A stretch of 64,000 nt of DNA from Pseudomonas saudimassiliensis. GTDB taxonomy: Bacteria > Pseudomonadota > Gammaproteobacteria > Pseudomonadales > Pseudomonadaceae. The stretch lies in contig NZ_LK391969.1 in assembly GCF_000939975.1 (NCBI RefSeq), positions 1,313,412 to 1,377,411 on the forward strand, read 5' to 3'. Below are positions 47,486 through 55,986 of this stretch, piece by piece (the first letter of the stretch is position 1; the number at the start of each line of letters is the position of its first letter). The position numbers and the translations under genes were made by a program. The notes below the pieces were generated by a model. That model was not told the DNA's origin. It saw only the letters and a list, made by a program, of their open reading frames with translations, and searched no databases.

Positions 47486-48718
47486 TTACTCGTTGAACTC
47501 GGCGAAGTCCGATTTTCGGATCATCGAATTGATGCCCTTGGTCTTGTCCACTACCTGGGATACCTCGAAGTCGGTGGCCGCGCTGAGATAGGCGTAGGCG
47601 ACGGTGTCATCAATCCCGTACTGCTCGGTCAGAAAGCGGATGGCTTCCCGCGTGGACTTCTTCATGGCTTCGTCCAGATCCTCATCCAGGCCCAGGGTGA
47701 TCCAGAAATCATCGTTTTCACCCATCGGCTGGGAAAGCTGCTTGCCGGGAATCTCACTGGCGCCGCTCTTGAGTAGCGTCAGGCGGAAGGTCGCTCGGGC
47801 CGAACCTTCCAGCGCGGTCAGGGCAACCTCGCCATCGCCCTGTACGAAGTGGCTGTCGCCGGTGTAGAACAGCGCGCCGGGAACCGCAACGGGGTAATAG
47901 GCGGTCGCACCAGCGCCCAGGTCGTTCACATCCACATTGCCGCCATAATGCGCGGGCGGTACGGAATGGACCGGCTGATCGGTATCGGCCGCCACGCCCA
48001 TGATGCCCATGAAGGGTTGCAACGGAAATTTGATCTTCCGCCCGTCGCCGCCGTCCAGCACCCCGACATAGCCATCGCCCGCCTGTTCGATCGGCGTGAA
48101 TATCGACAGGTTGCCGTACCGCTCGGGATGCGCGGTACTGGCATCCGCCTGCGCGGGGGTTTTTGGATACTCGCCGAACAACGCGCCCTTGCCATGCCGG
48201 TTGGAAATCACCCCATAGGGCACACGCGGCTCGACCGCCAGGATCTCCACCTTGAGCACGTCGCCCGGCTCGGCACCTTCGATGGCCACGGGACCCGTGA
48301 CCACATGCGGGCCGTCCTTGGCGAAGTCGTGGGCCCGCTCGGACGAGGTCAGCGCAACCGCTTCCTGCAGCACATGGTCGGGCTTCACACCATGCGAGCC
48401 GAAGTAGGCAGCAGGGTCCCGCCCCTGATCCTCCAGCAGCCCCTCGTGGGACACGGTGTCGAAGGTAACCACGCTGCCCGACGGCACGCTCAGGACCGGC
48501 TTGGCGGTACGGTTTGGCAGGTAGCCCCAGGTCATATTATCCAGGGACGATGGCACGTAGAAATTCCCCGCATATTCTCCTTGCTCCAACCGAGTGGCTG
48601 TCGGGGCAAGCTGCTCGAGAATAACGAAGGATTCCCGGGTGTCGGCGTGAACGGCGGCGGCCAGCGGGAGCAACACAACGGGCAGGCAGCGGGGGAAAGC
48701 GTGGCGGCGAAAAGGCAT
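47486..48718 (-). CDS. Exported acetamidase/formamidase family protein
   Basis: The 410-residue product has a signal peptide (PRCLPVVLLPLAAAVHA, cleaved before DTRES) and the FmdA/AmdA fold, recognisable by SGSVVTFDTVSHEG, GPVAIEGAEPGDVLKVEI, VPYGVISNRHGKGALFGEY and YTGDSHFVQGDGEVALTALE. Cytosolic members hydrolyse formamide or acetamide to ammonia; an exported form with cyanase downstream suggests scavenging of nitrogen from simple amides or nitriles. Substrate is unknown. Confidence 0.8.
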   Translation of the reverse strand: MPFRRHAFPRCLPVVLLPLAAAVHADTRESFVILEQLAPTATRLEQGEYAGNFYVPSSLDNMTWGYLPNRTAKPVLSVPSGSVVTFDTVSHEGLLEDQGRDPAAYFGSHGVKPDHVLQEAVALTSSERAHDFAKDGPHVVTGPVAIEGAEPGDVLKVEILAVEPRVPYGVISNRHGKGALFGEYPKTPAQADASTAHPERYGNLSIFTPIEQAGDGYVGVLDGGDGRKIKFPLQPFMGIMGVAADTDQPVHSVPPAHYGGNVDVNDLGAGATAYYPVAVPGALFYTGDSHFVQGDGEVALTALEGSARATFRLTLLKSGASEIPGKQLSQPMGENDDFWITLGLDEDLDEAMKKSTREAIRFLTEQYGIDDTVAYAYLSAATDFEVSQVVDKTKGINSMIRKSDFAEFNE

Positions 48719-49078
48719 GGCAAGTCCTCGGTGAATGGATCACTCGGACCGGAGCAATAACCGTGCCGCCTCGCTAGAGCCCTCGCCGGGGCCTGGAGCG
48801 GGCACTGCGTGCACAAATAGGAAGCACAGCCTGGAAGTTATGCGTCCTTAATAAGCACCCGGGCGGCTGCGTGCCCACGCCACCAACCCCAGCCGATTGA
48901 TAGACCGGATAAGCCCCATGCCAACAAGCTATTTCCCTATAACCGGGCGCTGCTCCACTCTATTGCCACATCGAACGTCAGGCCGGCCCCGCGCCTTGCA
49001 CCGCTGGCCATCCCTCGAAACAGACCGCTTTGGTATGACACTGAAGCCGGCTTTCACCCATGAATTTAAGGTAAACCC
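48719..49078. other. 360-bp stretch without recognised gene
   Basis: I find no convincing coding frame. A 61-codon frame on the plus strand (48897-49082) has an arginine-rich, uncharacteristic product and no ribosome site. The region must contain the start of the formamidase-like transcript (minus) and the promoter of the small secreted protein (plus), but no clear hexamers stand out. Confidence 0.5.
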
Positions 49079-49225
49079 ATGAAGACTTTAGCAACCGTAG
49101 TGGTATCCCTCCTGGCTCTGAACCTGACCGCAGCCGCCTTCGCGGAGAACGGCAGCATGCGTTACCGGGAGATGGTGGAAAACCTGCGCGAGCAGGCCGA
49201 AGAGCAGGTGAATGATCAAGAATGA
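49079..49225 (+). CDS. Small secreted protein (48 aa)
   Basis: ATG at 49079 follows AAGGTAAACCC. The peptide MKTLATVVVSLLALNLTAAAFA is a good signal peptide, leaving a mature part of 26 charged residues (ENGSMRYREMVENLREQAEE...) that would be one amphipathic helix. It resembles in design the second small protein at 59925 and PtrA-like proteins of Pseudomonas (signal peptide plus short charged helix), but I cannot prove kinship. The terminator downstream belongs to the tRNA fragment or to this gene. Confidence 0.6.
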   Translation: MKTLATVVVSLLALNLTAAAFAENGSMRYREMVENLREQAEEQVNDQE

Positions 49226-49261
49226 CGATGGACCTGGTGATCGCTAGCCAGGTGCAGAACG

Positions 49262-49292
49262 AAAAAAGGCTCGCAAATCTGCGAGCCTTTTT
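49262..49292. terminator. Bidirectional terminator beside tRNA-Thr remnant
   Basis: An 11-bp stem (AAAGGCTCGCA / TGCGAGCCTTT, 49265-49275 and 49280-49290) with an AATC loop and A-run on the left and T-run on the right. It can end the small plus-strand gene and, on the minus strand, the original tRNA-Thr transcript whose 3' fragment starts 6 bp to the right. Confidence 0.85.
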
Positions 49293-49297
49293 GATGA

Positions 49298-49346
49298 TGG
49301 TGCCGGCACCAAGAGTCGAACTCGGGACCTACTGATTACAAGTCAG
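49298..49346 (-). tRNA. 3' fragment of tRNA-Thr(TGT), attachment site of the integrative element
   Basis: On the minus strand the sequence from 49346 to 49298 gives the anticodon arm CTGACTTGTAATCAG (anticodon TGT), variable loop, T arm CCGAGTTCGACTCTTGG, acceptor 3' strand TGCCGGC and ACCA. The D arm and 5' acceptor strand are absent: after CAG at 49346 the sequence changes to GGCCTGATCC. A truncated 3' end next to the native terminator is what remains on the distal side after an element integrates into a tRNA 3' end. The full tRNA should be at the other element end. Confidence 0.88.
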
Positions 49347-49418
49347 GGCCTGATCCTAAACGGGTTCGTGGCTACTGCCACTAATCCACAATGTTGCTGA
49401 TAAAGATCATAATCGACC

Positions 49419-50084
49419 TTGGACGAATGTCAAGAATCGGCAGGCCGGAGCGTTCCGAACAGTCAGCGACATGTGCGACTGGCGTCTCGTGAAGGTCAAA
49501 AACCGCGGGAGCGGACTGATTCAGCTGCCCAGAAGCCTGACACCTATCCTGCCTTGGACGAGTTGAGCCGCACCGTTCTGATCATGGCGTACAGTTTCGG
49601 CGAGGTACGCAATGTTGATTTACAGGCGCAGCGTGATGAACACCCAAGGGTGATTGGCGAGCACTTGAGCCAACTGACAAGCGCGGGCTGGCTGATCAAG
49701 CAAGGGCACGGGAAGGGTACTCGATACAGATGGCCGGATACGCCGCAAGACCTGCTGACCGACGCCGATACACATTTACCGCCGACTACCCCGGTAACTG
49801 GTGGGGAAGTCACCGGGGTAGTCACCGGGGAAGTCACCGGGGAAGTCACCGGGGAAGTCAAAAAGTTGTTACAGGTGCTTCAAGGAGAGATGAGCAGATC
49901 AGAACTTCAAGACTCCTTGGGGCTCAAGCATGAAGATCATTTCCGCAATGCCTACCTGCGCCCCGGTCTGGATGCAGGGCTGATAGCAATGACCATCCCC
50001 GACAAGCCGCGCAGCCGTTTACAGAAATACCGTCTAACGGTAGAGGGGCGTGCTGTACTGAACACTACAAAGAAGAGAGACTGA
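49419..50084 (+). pseudogene. C-terminal remnant of an AlbA_2/RecG-like DNA-binding regulator
   Basis: The frame begins at a TTG without ribosome site nine bases after an in-frame TAA. Its part from about residue 48, TVLIMAYSFGEVRNVDL then HLSQLTSAGWLIKQGHGKGTRYRWP, resembles the winged-helix C-terminal region of AlbA_2 (divergent AAA-4) ATP-binding regulators, which normally have about 350-400 residues before it. The N-terminal domain is missing, so this is likely a truncated gene. It contains the TGEV repeat (see 49803). It lies right inside the left element boundary. Translation of the fragment is possible but not supported. Confidence 0.55.
49803..49860 (+). repeat. 12-bp tandem repeat (about 4.8 copies)
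   Basis: The unit GGGGAAGTCACC is repeated at 49803, 49815, 49827, 49839 and (partly) 49851; the second copy differs by one base (GGGGTAGTCACC). In frame it codes for TGEV/TGVV tetrapeptides that link the two winged-helix parts of the fragment protein. Such linkers (GEVTGEV) are seen in this regulator family. Confidence 0.9.
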
Positions 50085-50177
50085 TGAGCAGCTTCTGCTA
50101 GATTCAAGATGAGCCCAAAAGTGCGTGAGGGATTGAGCGATTCCATTCGCTCGTGAGGTGGGGGGTAAGACTCCGGG

Positions 50178-51125
50178 TTACGCCCCGGATCGCTGCATCA
50201 AATAGCTTCTCAGCTTATCAACCGGCACATCCACATAGATCATCGTGGACCGGATATCCGAATGCCCCATCAACAGCTGGGTCAGGTGAATATCCGCGTT
50301 ATCACCGGCCATCAGTTCGGTAGCGAAGCTGTGGCGGAATCGGTGCGGAGAGATTGTCATGCCCAGCTTGCGAGATAACCGGGTGAAAAACATGCCCACC
50401 TGCCAGGTGTTCATTGTTTCGAGCCGGTGCCTCTTGCTGTGAAGGTTCACATTGAACAGCTGGTCAGACGGTTTGGCACCTCTGCGCACCGCTTGGTCCA
50501 ACAGATGGTCCAGCAACGGAATCAACTCCCTGTGCAGCGGTAGCAGGCTTTCTTTCGAGTTCTTTGCCCCTTCCGCCGAACATATAAAGCGGGCGTTCCG
50601 CAGGTCGATGTCATGCAGCTTGATGCATAGCAGTTGCCTCTGTCTTATGCCGGTGTGGTAAAGCATCTCCACCACCACCAGCCAGAACCAGGCTGGATGG
50701 ATATAAGCGCCCCGAGGCTCACCCTTCTCCTCAAGATCCATGCAATACCTGAGCAGCTGTCGTATTTTCGATATAGCCCCGTCCGGTAGCGTTTTGGTCT
50801 TCAGTATGGGGGGCTTCAGATTGACCCGAAGAAAAGGGTTCTCTGTAACGTACCCCCGCTCAATTCCAAAGTTGTAGAGGGCCTTCAAGTGTCGACTATA
50901 TGTATTCCAGCTTACTTCTGAGATGCCCTCGGGCCTCCCCGGGCGCTTTACAACCGCTGCCCGCCAAGCCAATACCTGCTGCTTGGTAACCTCTGCCGGA
51001 TAATCAGTTTTTATGTGTCTCTTCATCACACGAACGCACATGGCATAGCCTGACTGTGTTTTCAGAGAAGACCAGCGTTCCGTGAACAGCTCAGTCATTA
51101 GCTCATCAAACGTTAAACCGTGCAC
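50178..51125 (-). CDS. Tyrosine-type site-specific integrase
   Basis: Core-binding domain (about residues 10-100: LMTELFTERWSSLKTQSGYA) and catalytic domain with Arg in YHTGIRQRQL, HRFRHSFATEL (His-x-x-Arg), GHSDIRS and the nucleophile Tyr in TMIYVDV. I start it at the GTG at 51125 (VHGLTFDEL), which is 1 bp past the traI stop and has AAGGAA seven bases upstream; the longer frame to 51338 just rereads traI in another phase. This 315-residue length fits. It should recombine the tRNA-Thr att site 830 bp away. Being coupled to the relaxase is unusual. Confidence 0.85.
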   Translation of the reverse strand: MHGLTFDELMTELFTERWSSLKTQSGYAMCVRVMKRHIKTDYPAEVTKQQVLAWRAAVVKRPGRPEGISEVSWNTYSRHLKALYNFGIERGYVTENPFLRVNLKPPILKTKTLPDGAISKIRQLLRYCMDLEEKGEPRGAYIHPAWFWLVVVEMLYHTGIRQRQLLCIKLHDIDLRNARFICSAEGAKNSKESLLPLHRELIPLLDHLLDQAVRRGAKPSDQLFNVNLHSKRHRLETMNTWQVGMFFTRLSRKLGMTISPHRFRHSFATELMAGDNADIHLTQLLMGHSDIRSTMIYVDVPVDKLRSYLMQRSGA

Positions 51126-51126
51126 A

Positions 51127-52842
51127 TCAATTTCCTTCTCGAAGTTCGAGATAAATATTGTTTGCAGGAGGAACGCCCAGGATGTCAGGTTTACTGAGCA
51201 GCACTCCCTTGAGGGTGCTGGTCTTACCGCTGGGGCCAGCGACGGATACAGAAACGATATTTCGCTTTTCTGGACCTGGACAACGGACATGTAACTTCTT
51301 TTTTTGGAACCGGATTTGAACCTGTTCCCATGCCCCATCGTGTCCGTAACGGTCTACACAGTATTTCTTGAAGATATTCGGGCTCACCAGGAACCATGAA
51401 CCGGCCACAACATGGACAACGGCCTTGGCGTGGTTAACCCCGAGTTTCTTGGAGTGAATGCCTTCCCTTACCCAAGAGATAAATTCATCCCCTTGGTCGT
51501 GAGCTACTTCGCCGATCTTCTCAGTTTCACCATGTAGCCGCTGGTGCGTTGCTTGTGGAACCAGCGGCAACGACGCATCAGCGGCGGGAATTACATTCCC
51601 ACCAAGCTCATCGGAAATCAACCGATTCCTCGTATCGCCGATACTTGCCCCTGTCTCCAGCGCTGGATCGCTTGAATCCATGCTCTGCTCAACGTCTGGG
51701 GACGTCACGACAGCTTTAGCTTCCGGGCGCTCGTCTCCCGCTGCCCAGATGAGCGACGGAGTTGCTTTGAGCAAATGCAGTTTGGAGGTACTCCATTCAC
51801 CGACTTTCACAGTGCAGCCAGACCACACTGCCAATCCTTCAGGGTTTGGCAATACCAGGCCATGCGCGAGCATTTCATCGTATAAACGACTTTCATCTGC
51901 CGGGACGCCGGGTATCCCCTGTTCATATAGGTACGTCTTAAGCGAACGCGGCACCGTTGGTGTGACAAACCAAACAGCATCTTCGGACAAGAAAACGGCG
52001 GAACCTTTAGTCCCATTCAAGGGCAAGTGCTCACTTTTCACGAGATGACGTAGGGCATCGATCAACTTCCTTTGTAGAGATTGTTTGGGTGCTGCATCAA
52101 GCCGACGCAGATCGCCGCCCATCGCCTTGCTGACACTGCTTTTATCTGCTTGATGGACGATCTCGCCGACAATGCCAGCCCGCTCCATATGGCCAGAGAT
52201 CGAATACATCACCTGTCCAAACAAAACGGCATCGCTATACAACCAATCCAGCACCGCACCGCCTAGAATGTCACGGGCAAAAAGAGCGCCGGTTGCTGCA
52301 TGTAGGTGGTAATCACGACCTGACTTGTAGCGCACGCGATAAGTCCCTGGAATGGGACCATTCCACAAACACCACAACGAGCCATCCTGCAACAGGATAT
52401 CGACATCCACAGCCGCTTTTGACACGTCATGCAGTAGTGCAGCGTACAGAATACCCATGCTCCACAGCTCGCCTACCGAGACCTGATCCTCTGGCCTGGC
52501 TCCCGCAGGCAATAAATGCTTCCGGCGGATCCGCAGGGCATAACACATGATCTCCAGCCCGTGATCCAGCATTCCACCCGGGTAAGAATGATGATGAGCT
52601 TCAGACGCAGGTAAAAGCTGAACAAGTGCAGCGTAACGTTCTATCGGTGCCATGACGTAGGTGTTGAATGTTGCTCTCGGTGTTGCGCTCATCTCATACA
52701 ACAGCTGCAACAAGCCCTGGCGGTATGGGGTGCCCAATAGATCATTAGCTGTTTGCAGGCGCGACCATTGAGGATCTGTCAGCTCCTCAATGTCTTCGTC
52801 CAGCCCGAATCCAAGACGCCTCAGGATAGCCTGCATTGTCAT
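51127..52842 (-). CDS. traI: MobH-family relaxase TraI
   Basis: The 571-residue protein has the TraI_2/MobH N-terminal domain with the histidine cluster AHHHSYPGGMLDHGLE and the HD motif ALLHDVSKAA, and a C-terminal DUF1528/TraI_2_C-like domain (FISWVREGIHSKKLGVNHAKAVVHVV...). MobH relaxases nick DNA at oriT to start conjugal transfer of ICEs of the ICEclc/SXT kinds. ATG 52842 is chosen because GGAG is six bases upstream; a GTG/TTG-initiated extension to 52860 is less likely. It lies directly before the integrase. Confidence 0.88.
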   Translation of the reverse strand: MTMQAILRRLGFGLDEDIEELTDPQWSRLQTANDLLGTPYRQGLLQLLYEMSATPRATFNTYVMAPIERYAALVQLLPASEAHHHSYPGGMLDHGLEIMCYALRIRRKHLLPAGARPEDQVSVGELWSMGILYAALLHDVSKAAVDVDILLQDGSLWCLWNGPIPGTYRVRYKSGRDYHLHAATGALFARDILGGAVLDWLYSDAVLFGQVMYSISGHMERAGIVGEIVHQADKSSVSKAMGGDLRRLDAAPKQSLQRKLIDALRHLVKSEHLPLNGTKGSAVFLSEDAVWFVTPTVPRSLKTYLYEQGIPGVPADESRLYDEMLAHGLVLPNPEGLAVWSGCTVKVGEWSTSKLHLLKATPSLIWAAGDERPEAKAVVTSPDVEQSMDSSDPALETGASIGDTRNRLISDELGGNVIPAADASLPLVPQATHQRLHGETEKIGEVAHDQGDEFISWVREGIHSKKLGVNHAKAVVHVVAGSWFLVSPNIFKKYCVDRYGHDGAWEQVQIRFQKKKLHVRCPGPEKRNIVSVSVAGPSGKTSTLKGVLLSKPDILGVPPANNIYLELREGN

Positions 52843-53209
52843 GATCACTCCGTAATCCACCTATGTTCAGGGTTACTACAGCGCAATCTTCTGGCCAGGC
52901 ACAGGAGAAATGAAATATCCATTTCTGGTATTTCTTTAGCAGCTTGACAGGTACTCAAAGTAATCCAATTATTGTGTGCAACCGTTGTCCACGCCCGGTG
53001 ATCGTGGAAACCTCAACGCTGAGAAGCGCTACCCCTTTGAACGACTGCGCATTCTGAAAAGTCGATGGCGCTCTGTAGCGCTGAATGCTATTCAAACCAA
53101 CCCAGACGGGCCTTTCCCGTCTGGGCAGGGTCTCGTCATATTCCCATCCGCTTGGCAAGCGCAAGCCGCCTCGACGCTTGTGTGTCCCGCGTTACTCAGG
53201 AGTATTCAC
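52843..53209. other. 367-bp intergenic region with strong hairpin (possible oriT)
   Basis: No gene seen. It carries a perfect 10-bp stem CCCAGACGGG / CCCGTCTGGG with a CCTTT loop at 53101-53125 and is placed between the relaxase and a plus-strand small gene. An oriT is often next to the relaxase gene and contains inverted repeats; this makes it a candidate, by inference only. No T-run follows the stem, so it is not a simple terminator. Confidence 0.4.
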
Positions 53210-53425
53210 ATGACCCCGTTATTGTTTGGTATCTCCGGCTTAATCAACGCAGCAAAAAAGCAATTCAATAACCCCTTGGCTGAAAACAGAGACTGGTCAG
53301 ACTACGAGTCGCCGGCTTTTGCGCGCCGGAGCGGCGTCAGCCTGGAGCAATGGTACAAAGCGCAGTTCAACGATAACCCTCCGCAGCGCTACCGGCTGCG
53401 AGGATCCCTGGATCAATTGATATAG
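53210..53425 (+). CDS. Small ICE protein (71 aa), unknown function
   Basis: ATG 53210 follows CAGGAG at a good distance. The product MTPLLFGISGLINAAKKQF then has an acidic and aromatic middle (NRDWSDYESPAFARR) and ends LRGSLDQLI. There is no membrane segment or known motif. It is the only plus-strand gene in this part of the element and is followed by a hairpin. Not recognised. Confidence 0.55.
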   Translation: MTPLLFGISGLINAAKKQFNNPLAENRDWSDYESPAFARRSGVSLEQWYKAQFNDNPPQRYRLRGSLDQLI

Positions 53426-53428
53426 CTT

Positions 53429-53460
53429 AAAAAAACTGGCCACCTGCGGGTGGCCATTTC
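53429..53460. terminator. Terminator between convergent ICE genes
   Basis: An 8-bp stem TGGCCACC / GGTGGCCA (53437-53444 and 53449-53456) with a TGCG loop. On the minus strand it is followed by a run of seven T, on the plus strand by TTTCT, so it ends the minus-strand ICE genes strongly and the plus-strand small gene more weakly. Confidence 0.75.
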
Positions 53461-53515
53461 TAATTCCACTTCGAATAATAGATCAAGCTTCTGTCTTCCT
53501 CGCATGCGCTGATCG

Positions 53516-54187
53516 CTAATAATCGGAAGGCAACAACAAGGTCGTTACGCTGCGGTCTCCTTCCGTGATGACCCATAGCTTGGACGCCCCCTCTACCGGA
53601 ATCCCATAACTGGAGAACAACTGACCGTGCTCATCTAACGCCATCAGGTTTGTTGCTTTGTCCTCGTCACAAAGATCTCCCCAATCCCCAGCCACGTGCC
53701 GCCGCAGGTACTGGTACGGATTAACCAGACCTCGACACACAAGCTCATATACAGCGCGCGTTATGACGACTTTCCCAGTAGGGAATAAAGCCGTGTCACG
53801 CTCTTGCACTGAATGCGCAGGGGCACGCTGGCGATGGATCTCGCGTAGCTTAGCGCGCCACTCAAGATTATTACCGTCTGGAGTAATATCGAGAAAATGA
53901 AGCGGGCATCCATAATAGAACGGACCCATTTTCTCCGGAATTGATTTGTGACCCCACAGACCATCCGCACACGCGAGCAGCTCGCAGACTATGTAGGTGT
54001 AGACGTCGCCGACTGCGTTGTCGTTCACCACCCCGGCAATCTTCAGCTTCAGTCTCACCACCATCCACAGCTCGTTGCCCACCAGAGCATGCTGCAGCAC
54101 CTTACGGTTACGAATATAGTTTCTGTCAGGAGCCAGCAGCTCCTGAATCAAATCCATTCTATTGCGATATGAAAATAACCATCCCAT
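53516..54187 (-). CDS. ICE/plasmid-associated hypothetical protein (DUF6927-like)
   Basis: The 223-residue product starts MGWLFSYRNRMDLIQELL with GAGGA upstream; a 5-residue longer start has less support. The beginning matches the DUF6927 type I remember from plasmid and ICE proteins, and the C-terminal half (ITRAVYELVCRGLVNPYQYLRRHVAGDWG..., ending in LLLPSDY) has a second compact domain found next to radC in ICEs. Function is unknown. Confidence 0.6.
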   Translation of the reverse strand: MGWLFSYRNRMDLIQELLAPDRNYIRNRKVLQHALVGNELWMVVRLKLKIAGVVNDNAVGDVYTYIVCELLACADGLWGHKSIPEKMGPFYYGCPLHFLDITPDGNNLEWRAKLREIHRQRAPAHSVQERDTALFPTGKVVITRAVYELVCRGLVNPYQYLRRHVAGDWGDLCDEDKATNLMALDEHGQLFSSYGIPVEGASKLWVITEGDRSVTTLLLPSDY

Positions 54188-54345
54188 GAAATGAATCCTC
54201 ATGAAGTGGCCGGAGTCCCTTACCGGGAACCCCGGCAGGGTTTAGATCTAGATGCCCTACGACGCCATGGCGCTGTAATCACACCTATGCTTAAAGCGGA
54301 TCAAATGAAGATCCGTTGATTGTGGATCCATGTAACAACCCTTGG

Positions 54346-54834
54346 TCATATCAGTCCTTGCTCGGCAAACGACGCTGTTTCAGTACCGGCAACGATGATG
54401 TGATCCAGAACGCGGATATCTACAGATCCCATGGCCTGAACCAAACGATGAGTCAGCCGTTTATCGGCTTCACTGGGAGAAGGCGAGCCACTGGGGTGGT
54501 TGTGAGAAAAGATCACTGCGGCGGCGTTAACGCGCAACGCTTCCTTGACCACCTCCCGTGGATACACGACAGCCTGATCAATCGTGCCTCTGAATAGTTC
54601 GATACAAGCAATCAAGCGATGCTGATTATCGAGAAATAGGGCCACGAATACTTCATGCTCATAGTTGACCATCTGGACCCAAAGGTAGTCTTTGACGGCT
54701 CCGGGGGTGGTGAAGGCTGTTCCGCGGTGGAACTTTTGCTGCATCGCGTCCCGAGCAGCCTCGAATAACTGATCCATGGTTGCCGGGGCGTAATGTCCCT
54801 GCGGATTTTCCACCAACAATTGATTTGAAAGCAT
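54346..54834 (-). CDS. RadC/JAB-domain protein of ICE type
   Basis: The 162-residue protein has the JAMM metal motif SHNHPSGSPSPSEAD with the upstream Glu in the IELFRGTIDQ segment. It lacks the N-terminal helix-hairpin-helix of chromosomal RadC (about 225 residues), which is the form carried by many plasmids and ICEs. Role is uncertain, perhaps anti-defence or peptide/DNA processing. Confidence 0.88.
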   Translation of the reverse strand: MLSNQLLVENPQGHYAPATMDQLFEAARDAMQQKFHRGTAFTTPGAVKDYLWVQMVNYEHEVFVALFLDNQHRLIACIELFRGTIDQAVVYPREVVKEALRVNAAAVIFSHNHPSGSPSPSEADKRLTHRLVQAMGSVDIRVLDHIIVAGTETASFAEQGLI

Positions 54835-54955
54835 GTCGATTCTCCAAACAGAAATGAGGGGAGAATCACCACGCCCGTCGGGAGTGAGATTGCTCCCCGA
54901 TGGGTATGAGTAACTTAATCGTACGAATGCCGCTGGTTCAGGCTGTGCTTCGTAT

Positions 54956-55393
54956 TCAGGCTACGTCTTGTTCAGGCTCCGCGGTGTCCATCACGGGCTT
55001 GGCTTGGTAAACCATTTTGCCGTTTATCTTGATCCAGCCGATGTAAAGCAAGCGCCCTTTCAATGAAACACCGGTCTGGCCCTGTCTGGGGCCATTTTGG
55101 TAGGTAAACATATCCGGCCAAATATCACCGATCCGAAAACCAACCAGAACCTTCATTTCTGCGTCCACTGCCTGCTGGCAACGACGGATCTGCTTCTCAG
55201 CCTCCTCACCGACTACATTGCAGTCGATATAGGTGTACTCAACAGCATCTGCTGCCCCCTTCAAAGCAGCGACAGTCACAGCCATGAAAGGCTTTCCCTT
55301 ACGCGGAGTCACTTCCCGCAGGCGGTTGAGATAGCCGATACCAGTGGTATGAAGATCAAAGTACTTAGTTTCTGAGGTTTGAGTAGCGCTCAT
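54956..55393 (-). CDS. DUF3577 (STY4534-type) ICE replication protein
   Basis: The 145-residue protein begins MSATQTSETKYFDLHTTG and has GIGYLNRLREVTPRKGK, VEYTYIDCNVVGEEAEKQI and VGFRIGDIWPDMFTY, all landmarks I recall from STY4534-family ICE proteins in ICEclc/SPI-7-like elements. It has an OB-like, SSB-like layout and is usually near ssb and topoisomerase genes; those are absent here, so the core looks incomplete or rearranged. Two ICE genes follow it downstream (radC, DUF6927-like). Confidence 0.85.
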   Translation of the reverse strand: MSATQTSETKYFDLHTTGIGYLNRLREVTPRKGKPFMAVTVAALKGAADAVEYTYIDCNVVGEEAEKQIRRCQQAVDAEMKVLVGFRIGDIWPDMFTYQNGPRQGQTGVSLKGRLLYIGWIKINGKMVYQAKPVMDTAEPEQDVA

Positions 55394-55986
55394 GGCGATT
55401 CTCCGATTTCTAAACGTACTGGAAAGCGGAGACGGCTTTTCCCGGCAGGGAGAGCATCCCCGCAGGTGGGTACAGCGGTTTTAGGTCAGGCGATGAAGCT
55501 GATTAGCAGGGGCATTCAGCACGGATGTTGGCGGCTTTTCAGAATGCGCAGCCGCTCAAAGGGTGACGCTTCGCAGCGCTAAGGGTTCCACGATTACCGG
55601 GCGTGGACGACGCGGTACGTGATGATGATTGTCGACCTTTAAAGGTTTGTCAAGATTGCCCCCGTAGTGTCATTTGCTTAATGAGGGCGTGGTAAATCCG
55701 TGTCCGGAATCAATTGATCACTACAGACGGATGACAATGCGCAGCATGTGCCTAGCAATTTTAACGTTGTCAATGCATAGTCTGGACTGTGCGCTGACAC
55801 CGGATTTAACCCAGCGGTGAGACTGGTTGCGCAGCGGGTTTCTGGTTGCTTTTCGCTTTGGTGTGCCGTTGGGCGAAGCCTGCAATGCTTCTAAGGAGCC
55901 TTGCCGATAAGAGGAAGTATGATGTTCCGAATCAACTGGGTGGCGGATCTACCGCAAGTGTTTGTCATCTTCAAGAGCTCACCGAA
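55394..55986. other. 593-bp stretch without recognised gene
   Basis: Covers the junction from ICE core to thiol/metal cargo. Frames present on the plus strand lack family features. Seen: a perfect 12-bp palindrome ACCTTTAAAGGT at 55635-55646, and an AT-richer part from 55640 that should carry the promoter of the dsbB operon, though no clear -35/-10 pair is chosen. No inverted repeat typical of an insertion sequence was noticed. Confidence 0.5.

Noticed and set aside
48897-49082. 61-codon gene before the small secreted protein
   Set aside because: No ribosome site, arginine-rich random composition, and it overlaps the better-supported start at 49079.
49298-49420. Complete tRNA gene
   Set aside because: Only the anticodon arm to CCA is present; the D arm and 5' acceptor strand do not follow.
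49803-49860. CRISPR or iteron array
   Set aside because: Units are 12 bp, directly adjacent and in frame as TGEV codons; no spacers and no replication gene beside them.
51126-51338. N-terminal 71-residue extension of the integrase
   Set aside because: It rereads the traI C-terminus in another phase and has no ribosome site; the GTG at 51125 is better.
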